Source: Gemmatimonadota bacterium (GTDB lineage Bacteria > Latescibacterota > UBA2968). From it: a DNA stretch of 52,204 nucleotides. The notes beneath the pieces were generated by a model. That model was not told where the DNA came from, searched no databases, and was given only the letters and a program-made list of their open reading frames with translations. Location of the stretch: assembly GCA_002727195.1 (NCBI GenBank), contig PBWH01000021.1:27345-79548 (forward strand), written 5' to 3'. Position numbers and translations under genes: made by a program. This document shows positions 17,005 to 27,769 of the stretch, in pieces (position 1 is the stretch's first letter; the number at the start of each line of letters is the position of its first letter).

Positions 17005-17349
17005 CTAGAAGAAGATTTCGGCCGTCGCGTCCAGACACTGCTCGACGGTCCCCTCTTTGAAGTTGGGGTGCGGCGCGTACTTGTTTACGTCCACTTTGTA
17101 GATCAACAGCTTCCACTTGTTCGGACTCAGAAACTCGAGTCGGGCGACTTTTCCCACGCCGCGAACAGTCTTGTTTCCGAGAAACTTCCCGAACATCCCC
17201 GACTTCTCTTCCTTCACGATATCCACGAACATGTAGTTGCCCTTCCACCGCACGCGGATATCCGAGATCCCCTTCCGACTGAACTTCTTCTTATGCCGGT
17301 TCAGCCGGTTCAAGGTCATCTGCTTGTCGTTCTCACTCGGAATATTCAT
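17005..17349 (-). CDS. Small basic protein of unknown function
   Basis: A 114-residue protein, Lys-rich and soluble, with an RWKGNYMFVDI segment, a KWKLLIYKVDVNKYAPHP segment and a helical C terminus. The alternating strand pattern is somewhat like DUF3024 proteins, but this is a weak impression. ATG 17349 has GGAGG about 12 nt upstream, a little far. It faces dusA tail-to-tail. Codon use looks ordinary for the window, which favours a real gene. Function unknown. Confidence 0.65.
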   Translation of the reverse strand: MNIPSENDKQMTLNRLNRHKKKFSRKGISDIRVRWKGNYMFVDIVKEEKSGMFGKFLGNKTVRGVGKVARLEFLSPNKWKLLIYKVDVNKYAPHPNFKEGTVEQCLDATAEIFF

Positions 17350-17612
17350 GGACTATTCGATCCTCCGGTCTGTCGTGGCACCCTTGAACTGCCCAAATAT
17401 GTGATATTCCACCGTTGTTTTCCAGTGATGTTTGTCACGTCAGGTCCCAGAATTCGATCTGTTTCCTGAATGAAGAGCGGGTTCTGCGACAATTCGATTC
17501 CCGGGGCAGCTTGACTGCATCAGCCGTAAGCCTCGACCTTGTTGGTGCGGTAAGTGCTGTGCGTTTGGGTGCGGCGGCCGAGCATCACGCTGTCCGTTTT
17601 CCCGATGGCTGA

Positions 17613-17835
17613 GTGTTTATGGTTGACGTCAAACGTATTCTCGTGATCGATGACGAACAGGACTTCTGCCGGATGATGGTGGAAATGCTGAGTGGTGAGG
17701 GCTACCACGTGGATGCGGCCGTCCACCCCATCGTGGCTGTTGAACAGGTACTGTCTGGTGATTACGACATCATCACGCTGGACCTGCAAGATTTCAACGG
17801 TAAAGACGTCTGGGGTCTGTATCGAGACCAGAAGT
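17613..17835 (+). pseudogene. Truncated response-regulator receiver domain
   Basis: The N-terminal half of a CheY-like receiver: VKRILVIDDEQDFCRMMVEML (acidic pocket) and DIITLDLQDFNGKDVWGLYRD (the Asp of ITLDL is the phosphoacceptor). It then stops resembling a receiver near 17835: the beta4 Ser/Thr and the beta5 Lys are missing, and the frame runs about 15 unrelated residues to a stop at 17882. Those unrelated codons are antisense to a truncated minus-strand gene. Probable start GTG 17613 or ATG 17619. It looks like the product of a deletion joining two convergent genes. Confidence 0.75.
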
Positions 17836-18040
17836 GTACACCAGGCCCATCGGCGAGTTCCTGCCCGGTAGACACGACGTAGTTGTTCTTCAGCATCACG
17901 GCCCCGAGCCATTTCGTGGCAGAGGCGGGGGCGGGCGTCACTAGGACTGTGAGTAGGACGGACAGGACCAGTGTGATTGCTTGAGGGCATGCGTCAAACC
18001 CATGTCCACGCTTCCTTGAGGTCATCCACCGCACGGTCAT
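17830..18040 (-). pseudogene. 5' fragment of a secreted-protein gene, truncated at the receiver junction
   Basis: Reading from ATG 18040 (or 18025): a positively charged lead, a hydrophobic core (AITLVLSVLLTVLVTP) and a likely cleavage site after PASA, then TKWLGAVMLKNNYVVSTGQE. About 50-60 residues in, at about 17830, the frame enters the antisense of the truncated receiver gene, and it ends at 17762. The mature-protein family is not recognised; SATK resembles an SxxK serine-hydrolase motif but is more easily read as the signal-peptidase site. Confidence 0.5.
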
Positions 18041-18346
18041 TCCCCCTTGCTATTTGAGATAGTGGATCGCTGGAACGGATCCGACACCTGCATGTTTTGC
18101 GAGACCTCTTTGGCGGAGGTGTCGGTCTCGTCAGTATAAGATGAACGAAAAGACCTGTGGATCAAACCGCAACTTCCCGCTGAGGCCTGAGCTAACCACC
18201 TGGGCTGGAATTGAAGAGGGAGTTGGATCGGTAGAATTGGAAGGTCGCCTGTCCCAACGCAGGCGCAGAAACGAGACAGGCCAGTGTAGATCTGGTAAAA
18301 AAAGAAGGCTTACGCAGCAATTGCGTAAGCCTTTTCATTTTATGTA
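18041..18346. other. Intergenic stretch with competing inverted repeats
   Basis: About 300 nt with no convincing gene. CCGACACCT (18081-18089) pairs with AGGTGTCGG (18117-18125). The intervening GAGACC (18101-18106) can instead pair with GGTCTC (18124-18129), so the two folds exclude each other. A further 7-bp pair, GCCTGTC/GACAGGC, lies near 18247-18281. The tRNA-Ala terminator occupies the right end. Nothing else is recognised. Confidence 0.4.
18296..18333 (-). terminator. Terminator of tRNA-Ala
   Basis: A perfect 12-bp stem AAGGCTTACGCA/TGCGTAAGCCTT (18305-18316 with 18322-18333); on the minus strand it is followed by a T-rich run (18296-18304). Confidence 0.9.
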
Positions 18347-18422
18347 TGGTGGAGCCGAGGGGGATCGAACCCCTGACCTCCTGAATGCCATTCAGGCGCT
18401 CTCCCATCTGAGCTACGGCCCC
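18347..18422 (-). tRNA. tRNA-Ala (anticodon GGC)
   Basis: 76 nt with encoded CCA. Acceptor GGGGCCG pairs with CGGCTCC (one G-U), D-stem GCTC/GAGC, anticodon stem CCTGA/TCAGG with loop ATGGCAT (anticodon GGC), and T-loop TTCGATC between AGGGG and CCCCT. It has its own promoter and terminator. Confidence 0.97.
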
Positions 18423-18437
18423 GTGTGATGCGAACGT

Positions 18438-18466
18438 AGTCTAGGCGTTTGCCCTTGACGTGTCAA
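18438..18466 (-). promoter_or_regulatory. Promoter of tRNA-Ala
   Basis: On the minus strand: TTGACA (18466-18461), a 17-nt spacer and TAGACT (18443-18438), ending 16 nt before the mature tRNA 5' end. Confidence 0.8.
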
Positions 18467-18520
18467 GCGCAAAGCGGGCGATTCTCGGGCTAACTTCCTG
18501 TTTCTATGCGTGATACCTGG

Positions 18521-20883
<2,363 letters not shown>

Positions 20884-20909
20884 GGGCCCTCCGATTAGGC
20901 AACGGAGAA

Positions 20910-20938
20910 AGGGTAGTCGGGGTGAGCCCGGGTGTCAA
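20910..20938 (-). promoter_or_regulatory. Probable promoter of the response regulator-ligA pair
   Basis: Minus strand: TTGACA (20938-20933), a 17-nt spacer and a poor -10, TACCCT (20915-20910), about 27 nt upstream of the start codon. Confidence 0.5.
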
Positions 20939-20950
20939 GGAGAGGCACAG

Positions 20951-20980
20951 AAAAGCCCCCAAACGGTGATTTACGGGGGC
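20951..20980 (-). terminator. Terminator after the HU/IHF-family gene
   Basis: Minus strand: GCCCCC (20980-20975) pairs with GGGGGC (20960-20955), followed by TTTT (20954-20951). It isolates the HU gene from the response regulator downstream. Confidence 0.75.
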
Positions 20981-21017
20981 CTTGCTTTGTTTTTTGCGGT
21001 GCTTTCTCTGTCGGGGG

Positions 21018-21389
21018 TCAGGGCTGATCATCGGTCGGGGTGGAATCCCCGAAGCCAGTTGAAGGCGGTGTGGGCGGCTGGACCGCCTCCGGGGGAGGGG
21101 GCGGCCGGTGGAGCTCCTCTTTCAGCAGCTTACCGGGCCGAAAGTGCGTCTTCCGACGAGCCGGAACGTAAATGACCTGGCCCGTACGAGGATTGCGCGC
21201 CGCCGGCTTGGGCCGGGTCTCTTTCACCTGGAAGACGCCGAATCCACGGATCTCGATCCGCTGGGCGTTCATCAGGCTCTCCCGCATAGCCTCGAAAACC
21301 GTGTCGACCATGTCAGAAGCGAGATTTTTCTTGCATCCGGTCTCCTGAGAGACCATCAGGGCGAGCTCTTTTTTGGTAGTCGTACCCAA
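21018..21389 (-). CDS. HU/IHF-family DNA-binding protein with a proline-rich tail
   Basis: Nucleoid-associated DNA-bending protein. Residues 1-92 are a full HU/IHF fold (TKKELALMVSQETG, EIRGFGVFQVKETRPKPAARNPRTG with the DNA-intercalating RNP turn, and PARRKTHFRPGKLLKE). An additional tail of about 30 residues is rich in Pro and acidic residues (HRPPPPPEAVQPP), beyond the usual 90-100. ATG 21389 follows a GGAGG-type sequence. It is a single gene with its own promoter and terminator. Confidence 0.93.
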   Translation of the reverse strand: MGTTTKKELALMVSQETGCKKNLASDMVDTVFEAMRESLMNAQRIEIRGFGVFQVKETRPKPAARNPRTGQVIYVPARRKTHFRPGKLLKEELHRPPPPPEAVQPPTPPSTGFGDSTPTDDQP

Positions 21390-21460
21390 GCCGCACCTCC
21401 AAACGTTAACCTGATCGGGGCCGCCGCGATCCGTCCAATCGGACCACGTAATCGCTCATT

Positions 21461-21489
21461 AAGCTAGCATAATCAATGGGTTGTGTCAA
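21461..21489 (-). promoter_or_regulatory. Promoter of the HU/IHF-family gene
   Basis: Minus strand: TTGACA (21489-21484), a 17-nt spacer and TAGCTT (21466-21461), about 70 nt upstream of the start. Confidence 0.75.
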
Positions 21490-21515
21490 GGTAGACCCTT
21501 TGGAGTAGCCAGGTG

Positions 21516-22349
21516 TTACACTGCATCCAAGGCGAATGCCAGGAGTCCGACAACCATTCCTGCCTTGAGAAGATCGCTTGGTATCGCAAAATCTGAGGGT
21601 TGTTTTGCCTGGAGTACCAAACAGCAAACCAACAGCAAGAGAGTGCACAGGATGAGGCCCAGCAGAAGGTATATGGGGCCGACCCATCCCAGCAGGGCGG
21701 GCGCTGGGATGGGGCCGATCAGGCTGACGAGGAGGATGGCAACGACAACTCTCGAGGCAGGCAGCCCCAGGAGAAGGGGGAGGGTTCGACTTCCTCTGGT
21801 GCAATCTCCGTCCAGATCCTGTACGTCTTTCAAGACCTCGCGAACGAAGTGGAAGGCAGATGCCATAGCACCGGGGAGAATGGCACCCTCGGCGTGTTGT
21901 GCCGCCAGACCGCCGAACACGAACGGGGCACCTCCTACCAGTCCGACCGAGACGTTACCGACGAGTGGAAGATGCTTGAGCCAGTGATTGTAGACGACCA
22001 GCGTGACGACGATCAGGAGGGCGACCTCGAAACACTCTGGGGGGAGCCGAGTGGTTGATGCGATCCCAACCACGGCCAGCAAGGTGGTCACCAGGGCGGC
22101 TGTCCCGTTGGTGACACGTCCGGATGGGAGTGGGCGGTCCGGATGGCTGACGCGGTCGACGTCCAGATCGACAATGTCGTTGTGGATGTATCCGGCCGCC
22201 GAGATCAGAGCGGCTGAAAGCGCTGCCAGGAAGGCCATTGTGTCGACAGATGACACGGCAAGCCAGTAACCGAGGATGACGGAAGCGAACGTCAGGGCGA
22301 CGTTTAGTGGACGTGAGAGATGGACGATCGAGCCGAGGGCGTTCGACAT
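21516..22349 (-). CDS. UbiA-family prenyltransferase, archaeal ether-lipid (DGGGP synthase)-like
   Basis: A 277-residue polytopic membrane protein that transfers a prenyl chain to a lipid acceptor. The first Asp-rich motif is NDIVDLDVDRVSHPDRPLPSGR; the second is DVQDLDGDCTRGSRTLPLL. The HPDRPLPSGR wording and the short length resemble geranylgeranylglyceryl-phosphate geranylgeranyltransferases more than UbiA, MenA or haem O synthase, but the substrate is inferred. Seven to nine hydrophobic segments are visible. ATG 22349 lies 13 nt after the xpb stop without a clear Shine-Dalgarno, so coupling to xpb is likely. Confidence 0.85.
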   Translation of the reverse strand: MSNALGSIVHLSRPLNVALTFASVILGYWLAVSSVDTMAFLAALSAALISAAGYIHNDIVDLDVDRVSHPDRPLPSGRVTNGTAALVTTLLAVVGIASTTRLPPECFEVALLIVVTLVVYNHWLKHLPLVGNVSVGLVGGAPFVFGGLAAQHAEGAILPGAMASAFHFVREVLKDVQDLDGDCTRGSRTLPLLLGLPASRVVVAILLVSLIGPIPAPALLGWVGPIYLLLGLILCTLLLLVCCLVLQAKQPSDFAIPSDLLKAGMVVGLLAFALDAV

Positions 22350-22362
22350 GGCTCAAAGGACG

Positions 22363-24075
22363 TCAGGAAGCGGCGAGTTGCTCGTCTTTCTCGCGCTTGT
22401 TCAGGTCGGCCGAGTCGAGGATAGCGTACCGATAGCCCTGCTCGGTGAGGAACATCTGCCGGTTACGAGCAAATTCCTGCTCTCGCGTGTCCTTCGTGAC
22501 CAGCGTATAGAAGTGAGCGAGATTTTCTCCCGTCTTGGGCCGGAGGATGCGTCCGAGGCGCTGGGCCTCTTCCTGGCGGGACCCGAAGGTGCCGGAGACC
22601 TGGATTGCAACGTTCGCATCGGGGAGGTCGACGGCGAAGTTGGCCACCTTGGACACGATTAGGAGACCGAGTTCCCCGTTCTTGAATTTCTGGTAGAGTT
22701 CGTCCCGCTCCTCGTTCGGCGTCTTGCCCTGGATGATCGGTGCGCCGAGCTCCTTGGAGAGGGCTTCTAGTTGATCGAGATACTGCCCGATCACGAGAAC
22801 CTGATCGTTCCGGTGTTTTTCGATCAGCTCACGAACGATCCGGACCTTGTCCGGGTTCTCCGAGGAGATCCGGAACTTCATCCGGCCACCGGCGACGGCG
22901 TATTCCATTCGGAGCTCATCGGGCAGGGGGATCCGGACCTCGAGGCATTCTGCGGTGGCGATCCAGCCTTGTGACTCCAGTTCCCGCCAGGGGACGTCGT
23001 AGCGCTTCGGGCCGATCAGGCTAAACACATCGGTCTCGAGACCGTCCTCTCGAACCAGCGTTGCTGTCAGCCCGAGCCTCCGTCGCGCCTGGATTTCTGC
23101 CGTGAACCTGAAGACGGGTGCGGGCAGGAGGTGGACCTCATCGTAGATGATCAGTCCCCAGTTGCCCTGGTTGAAGATATCGAAGTGAGGGAAGGCGCCA
23201 CCCTTCTTCTTACGGTAGGTCAGGATCTGGTAGGTGGCGACGGTGACAGGACGGATCTCTTTGCGCTCACCCGAGTATTCGCCGATCTGGTCTTCTGCGA
23301 GCGTCGTCTTGTCGAGGAGTTCCTGCTTCCACTGCCTCGAGGCCGTGATGTTCGTCGTCAGGATCAGGGTCTGGCACTGGTACTGGTTCAGGACTGCGAT
23401 TCCGACGATCGTCTTACCGGCACCACAGGGAAGGACTATCGTCCCGCTGCCACCCTCAGCGCTGCCTCCAGCGTAAAAAATGCTCGCCGCTTCGTTCTGG
23501 TAGTCCCGGAACGAGAACGGCTGATCCCGCAGGGTCAGATCTCGTGTTCCAACCGTCAGCGGTGCGCCCGGCAGGTAGCCGGCCAGATCTCGGACAGGAA
23601 ACCCGATTTTTGTCAGGGCCTGCTTGAGGTGGCCCCTGTAGAGCGGATCGATTTTGATGCTGCGGTCGTCGATCTGATCCTTAAGGAACGGGACGACCAG
23701 CTTGTTCCGGATGACTTCGACCAGGAGGTGGGCTTCATCGGTCGACAGAACGAGGTCCTGGCCCTCCTTCTTGAGCTCCAGGCGCCCGTATCGGGAGATG
23801 ATCTCCTCGACTTCGACCGAGACGTTCTGCGGGATGTCGTATTTGCTGAAGCCTTCGAGCGCGCTGTGGATTTCCTGGGCGCTCAGACCTGCTGCAGCGG
23901 CGTTCCAGAGCGAGAGCGGCGTGATACGATAGGTATGGATGTGCTCGGGGCTCTTTTCCAGCTCGGCGAATCGCGCCAGTTCGTCCCGGGCCTCCTCGTA
24001 CTTGGGGCCATTGACCTCGACCAGAACCGTCAGGTCACTCTGGACGATCAGCGGATTTTCGGGTGCGTATGCCAT
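22363..24075 (-). CDS. XPB/Rad25-type DNA repair helicase
   Basis: A superfamily-2 3'-5' DNA helicase, 570 residues. The N-terminal third has the XPB damage-recognition region (NPLIVQSDLTVLVEV, TYRITPLSLWNAAAAG). The helicase core has FRDYQ, Walker A LPCGAGKT, DEVH, GLTATLVRED, and motifs V/VI (VANFAVDLPDANVAIQVSG, EEAQRLGRILRPK). Bacterial XPB is known from actinobacteria, spirochaetes and scattered phyla. No bacterial Bax1-like nuclease partner is adjacent; ubiA follows instead. ATG 24075 has a weak Shine-Dalgarno. Confidence 0.93.
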   Translation of the reverse strand: MAYAPENPLIVQSDLTVLVEVNGPKYEEARDELARFAELEKSPEHIHTYRITPLSLWNAAAAGLSAQEIHSALEGFSKYDIPQNVSVEVEEIISRYGRLELKKEGQDLVLSTDEAHLLVEVIRNKLVVPFLKDQIDDRSIKIDPLYRGHLKQALTKIGFPVRDLAGYLPGAPLTVGTRDLTLRDQPFSFRDYQNEAASIFYAGGSAEGGSGTIVLPCGAGKTIVGIAVLNQYQCQTLILTTNITASRQWKQELLDKTTLAEDQIGEYSGERKEIRPVTVATYQILTYRKKKGGAFPHFDIFNQGNWGLIIYDEVHLLPAPVFRFTAEIQARRRLGLTATLVREDGLETDVFSLIGPKRYDVPWRELESQGWIATAECLEVRIPLPDELRMEYAVAGGRMKFRISSENPDKVRIVRELIEKHRNDQVLVIGQYLDQLEALSKELGAPIIQGKTPNEERDELYQKFKNGELGLLIVSKVANFAVDLPDANVAIQVSGTFGSRQEEAQRLGRILRPKTGENLAHFYTLVTKDTREQEFARNRQMFLTEQGYRYAILDSADLNKREKDEQLAAS

Positions 24076-24219
24076 TCAGGGCCTAGGACCGGTCGCCGGG
24101 GTGGAGGGTTCCGGGGCCCGGAAGGGCTCCCGGAACGTCGTGTAAAACGAAGTTTAACCATAGGGAAATCAACGACATTTGTCAATTCTGAGGTGGCAAG
24201 TTCCCGAGGCCGAAATGGT

Positions 24220-24248
24220 TTGACTTGTGTGATTTAGTCGCATAATTT
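24220..24248 (+). promoter_or_regulatory. Promoter of the small zinc-ribbon gene
   Basis: TTGACT (24220-24225), a 17-nt spacer and TAATTT (24243-24248), 75 nt upstream of ATG 24324. Confidence 0.75.
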
Positions 24249-24323
24249 CTAGCACTGATTGCGGCCACTGGTTGTGCGAGACGCCGTGTGACCTTGGTGT
24301 GCAGCTCTGTGGAGGGGGACAGG

Positions 24324-24515
24324 ATGGAGAACCAGTTTCCGAAGTGTCTGAAGTGTGGTGAAGGTGATTTGCTGCCGCTTTCCGATTACGGTCGTGAAGG
24401 GGCGTCGATTCGATACAAGGCGTGGGTGTGCAGCAGCCCCGAATGCGGGTTCAACCTCAGGATCGACAACGGCGAGATCAGCGTGGGACGGGACATAACC
24501 GAATCATACAAGTAA
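24324..24515 (+). CDS. Small zinc-ribbon protein of unknown function
   Basis: 63 residues with CLKC near residue 8-11 and CSSPEC near 35-40, a likely four-Cys zinc site, followed by a short acidic C terminus. ATG 24324 has a strong GGAGGGGG upstream, its own promoter and a strong terminator, so it is a deliberate small transcription unit and not a chance frame. No family is recognised. Possible roles are RNA/protein contact or zinc binding; nothing in the context decides. Confidence 0.8.
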   Translation: MENQFPKCLKCGEGDLLPLSDYGREGASIRYKAWVCSSPECGFNLRIDNGEISVGRDITESYK

Positions 24516-24540
24516 GACCCGAAAAGAGTTTGGATAAGAC

Positions 24541-24575
24541 GAACCGGGCAAGGCATCGACCTTGTCCGGTTCTTT
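24541..24575 (+). terminator. Strong terminator between the zinc-ribbon gene and tsaD
   Basis: A perfect 13-bp stem GAACCGGGCAAGG/CCTTGTCCGGTTC (24541-24553 with 24560-24572) and a 6-nt loop, followed by TTT. The tsaD start codon is only 21 nt past it. Confidence 0.85.
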
Positions 24576-24596
24576 CGTGTGGCTAGAGGAGGAGGT

Positions 24597-25646
24597 TTGG
24601 CAGCAACTGACGGAAACGGAACCGTATTGGGGATCGAAACGTCTTGCGACGAGACATCGGCAGCCGTCGTGTCGGGGATGACCATCCTGTCCAATCGCGT
24701 GTATACCCAGACAGAGCACGGCCAATTCGGAGGCGTGGTACCGGAGATCGCTTCACGAAACCACGTTCTCAAGGGGACGCCTGTGGTTCGGTCGGCCCTC
24801 GAGGAGGCCGGTGTCGAGCTCGAGGATCTGTCCGGAATCGCTGTGACGCAGGGTCCGGGCCTAGTCGGGTGTCTGCTCGTGGGGCTCTCGCTAGCCAAGG
24901 GGCTGTCGTGGGCGACGGGCCTTCCGCTGATAGGCGTCCACCATATCGAGGGCCATCTGTTCTCAGCCTTCATCGATCAAGACGGATTCGAGCCGCCGGC
25001 GCTCGCGCTGATCGCTTCCGGCGGGCATACCGACCTGATTCTTGTCGACGCGTTCGGCCAGTATCGATACGTGGCGCGAACACGGGATGATGCAGCAGGC
25101 GAGGCGTTCGACAAAGTCGCCAAGCTGCTGGATCTCCTGGCTCCAGACGAGCCGACGATGGGGGGGCCGAGGCTGTCCGCCCTCGCGGAAGAGGGAGATT
25201 CGGAAGCGTTTCAGTATCCGCGAGGGCTGGCGGGTGAAATGGAGTTCAGCTTTTCCGGCCTAAAGACGTCCGTGTTCTACCATCTCAGGAAGCTGTCGGA
25301 GCGGGAAAAGGAAGCCAGGAAAGCGGATGTTGCTGCTAGCTTCCAGCGCGCCGTCGTGGACACGTTGGTCGAGAAGACGATCGATGCGGCTCGGTCGGTT
25401 GGGGTGGATCGCATTGTCCTCGCCGGCGGGGTGGCGGCGAACAAGGAGTTGAGGTCGCACATGGCGGAAAAGGCGAAAATCAACGGCATGGACTTCCGAG
25501 TACCCGAGTTCAAGCTCTGCACCGATAATGCGGCGATGGTCGCGGCTGCCGGCGCCTACCGACTTGCGGCTGGTGAACGGTCCGGTCTGGATCTCAACGC
25601 GGATCCGCGCCTGACGTTGCCTGGCGTTTCGGAGTTCCCTCATTGA
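24597..25646 (+). CDS. tsaD: tRNA N6-adenosine threonylcarbamoyltransferase
   Basis: Transfers the threonylcarbamoyl group to A37 of ANN-decoding tRNAs, with TsaB/TsaE (not in the window). The 349 residues show GIETSCDETSAAVV, HGQFGGVVPEIASRNH, metal-binding VHHIEGHL and LIASGGHTDLIL. TTG 24597 is chosen because AGGAGGAGG lies immediately upstream; the GTG at 24579 is in the terminator tail. Its stop overlaps the next TTG as TTGA. Confidence 0.96.
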   Translation: MAATDGNGTVLGIETSCDETSAAVVSGMTILSNRVYTQTEHGQFGGVVPEIASRNHVLKGTPVVRSALEEAGVELEDLSGIAVTQGPGLVGCLLVGLSLAKGLSWATGLPLIGVHHIEGHLFSAFIDQDGFEPPALALIASGGHTDLILVDAFGQYRYVARTRDDAAGEAFDKVAKLLDLLAPDEPTMGGPRLSALAEEGDSEAFQYPRGLAGEMEFSFSGLKTSVFYHLRKLSEREKEARKADVAASFQRAVVDTLVEKTIDAARSVGVDRIVLAGGVAANKELRSHMAEKAKINGMDFRVPEFKLCTDNAAMVAAAGAYRLAAGERSGLDLNADPRLTLPGVSEFPH

Positions 25647-27769
25647 CGGTCGGAGACTATTCAGTCAGCCTGACAACCTCCGGGGGCTGGCTGGCCGCCT
25701 TCCTGTTTCTCGTTGTTTCGGTCCTTGCCTTCAGGGCCTACCGGCCGTTGCGTGAGGCCAATCGGTTGCATCAGATTCTGTTCGGCGTTCGCCAGTTCGC
25801 CGTGCTTCTTGCCTCGCTCCTGATTCTCGCCCCTCAGGTCACCCTGACCGTCCAGGGCGTTCGCCTCCCTCTGGTCGCAGTCCTGATCGATGATTCCGAA
25901 AGCATGCGGATTCTGGCCGGCGAGCAGCCGCGTCACGAAGCCCTGGATGGACTCCTGTCATCGGGTGTGTTCGAGTCTCTCGAAGGACGGGCTCGACTCG
26001 CCACTTTCCGGTTTTCGGAACAGTTGCTTGACCCCGATCCGGCCGACACTACCAGGTGGTTGGGTACTGCGACCGACATCGCGACCAGCCTGGATCAGCT
26101 GTCATCGCGGCTGAAAGGGGAGGGGCTCACGGGCGTTTTCCTCTTGTCCGACGGAACGCATAACGTGGGCGAGTCACCACTGCATACTGCTGAGGCGTAT
26201 AACGCTCCCATCTACACGGTGCCGGTCGGGGCGGGGAAATCTCCCAGAGACATCGCGGTCACATCCGTCACTCACCCGTCACTCGGATACGCCGGAAGGC
26301 TACTGAAACTGGCCGTTTCTCTGGACGTGGTTGGGATCGAGCGTGCAGAGCAGTCCATTCGTGTCTATGATGGAGAGCGTGTGGTTGCCACGAGAGCCGC
26401 CGCGCTTGCGCCCGGCAAACAGACGCTGGAGCTCGCCTACACCCCCGAGCAGGCTGGAAATCGTACGCTTAGAGTGGTCGTTGCACCGGTCGAGGGAGAG
26501 GCCGAGTCTCAGAACAACCAGGTCCTGACGACCATCGAGGTCCTTGCCGGGAGGGCCCGCGTGCTCGTGGTGGGGACACCGTCTCCAGATCTGGCGTATC
26601 TCCTCAGGGTCGTGAGATCAGACTCGAATGTCGTGGTTCATGCCGTGGTTCCCGAATCCGGGCAGGGATGGGGATTCGGGGCGCAACGCGCCCTTGTGGA
26701 AGCCTCGGCATACAGCTTGGTCGTTCTCCACGACATCCCCGGAGCGTTGTTGACCGAGGAGGCCACCGGGGCGATCGCAGCGATGGTACAGGCCGGAGGA
26801 GGATTGCTTGTCGTCGGTGGCGAGTCCACGCTGACCCCGGGCTGGGCTGGGGGTTTGGGTGAGGCCCTTCCCGTTCGGCCAGGATCGTCAGGGTATCAGC
26901 CGTCATTTACGCCACTCAGAGTGGCCTCCAGCGATCGACATCCGATCGTGCAGTTGACCGATGATCCTGTGGCGGACCGGGAAGCGTGGCTTTCGTTGCC
27001 TCCGTTCGTGGCCTCCGTGGACGTTGAGCCCGTAAGCGGGGCCCGGGTCCTGATCAAAGATCCTGAGGGCAAGGCTCTGGCGGCGGTCCGGCAGGTCGGG
27101 GCGGGGAAGTCAGCGGTCGTGGCGGCACGCGGTGTCGCACGTCAGGCGTTGATGATGTGGGGGATTGGCGCATCGGACGCCGTGAACCACACCTTCTGGT
27201 CTCAGATGATCAGGTGGCTGCTCACGAAGACTGAGATCCAGAAGTTACGCGTCCAGAACGAAAAGTCTGCTTACCGGAGTGGTGAACCGATCGTCATCCG
27301 GGCCGAGTATTTCGATGATCTGCTTCGTCCGGTGGATGGCGCAGAGGTGCTGATCGACGTCGATGGGGGGTCACGGGGGGCGCTTCCGATGCCGGGCCGT
27401 GGGGATGGCGCATATGAGGCTCGAATCCCGGGAATGTCTCAGGGCGAACACGGCTATAAGGTGACAGCCGTCCCCGATAACGGAGCGCCCATCACGATTG
27501 AGGGTAAGTTTACCGTCGGCCGTTACAGTGTTGAATACGAGCAGCTGTTGGCCGATGAGCGATTGCTGCAGGAAGTGGCGGAGCGCAGCGGTGGAAAGCT
27601 GGTAGCACCCTGGGAGGTGGCTGCGTTCCTGGGCGACATGCAGCTCTCGCCGCAGCCTCACCTGTCGACCCACCGCCTGACGTTGTGGGGGCACCGATGG
27701 CCGCTCGTTGTCCTATTCATCGTGCTGGCAGCGGAGTGGTTTGTGCGACGCAGAAGGGGCATGATCTGA
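25643..27769 (+). CDS. Large membrane protein with VWA-like and class-I glutamine-amidotransferase-like domains
   Basis: 708 residues. Two N-terminal membrane helices (about 15-32 and 45-65) and one near the C terminus (about 683-700, before RRRRG) frame a periplasmic or extracytoplasmic body. Residues about 75-200 resemble a von Willebrand A domain (AVLIDDSESMR as a MIDAS-like DxSxS, then GVFLLSDGTHNVG). Residues about 300-480 have the flavodoxin/GATase-like fold (RVLVVGTPSPDLAYLLR, GGGLLVVGGESTL). Similar proteins accompany BatA-type or MoxR systems, but none is adjacent here. TTG 25643 overlaps the tsaD stop. Confidence 0.82.
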   Translation: MTVGDYSVSLTTSGGWLAAFLFLVVSVLAFRAYRPLREANRLHQILFGVRQFAVLLASLLILAPQVTLTVQGVRLPLVAVLIDDSESMRILAGEQPRHEALDGLLSSGVFESLEGRARLATFRFSEQLLDPDPADTTRWLGTATDIATSLDQLSSRLKGEGLTGVFLLSDGTHNVGESPLHTAEAYNAPIYTVPVGAGKSPRDIAVTSVTHPSLGYAGRLLKLAVSLDVVGIERAEQSIRVYDGERVVATRAAALAPGKQTLELAYTPEQAGNRTLRVVVAPVEGEAESQNNQVLTTIEVLAGRARVLVVGTPSPDLAYLLRVVRSDSNVVVHAVVPESGQGWGFGAQRALVEASAYSLVVLHDIPGALLTEEATGAIAAMVQAGGGLLVVGGESTLTPGWAGGLGEALPVRPGSSGYQPSFTPLRVASSDRHPIVQLTDDPVADREAWLSLPPFVASVDVEPVSGARVLIKDPEGKALAAVRQVGAGKSAVVAARGVARQALMMWGIGASDAVNHTFWSQMIRWLLTKTEIQKLRVQNEKSAYRSGEPIVIRAEYFDDLLRPVDGAEVLIDVDGGSRGALPMPGRGDGAYEARIPGMSQGEHGYKVTAVPDNGAPITIEGKFTVGRYSVEYEQLLADERLLQEVAERSGGKLVAPWEVAAFLGDMQLSPQPHLSTHRLTLWGHRWPLVVLFIVLAAEWFVRRRRGMI

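Noticed and set aside
17762..18040. Serine D-Ala-D-Ala carboxypeptidase call from the SATK motif
   Set aside because: SATK lies exactly at the signal-peptide cleavage region and no other penicillin-binding motif follows.
23131..24237. 368-codon frame antisense to the XPB helicase
   Set aside because: Complement of conserved helicase motifs; no independent evidence.
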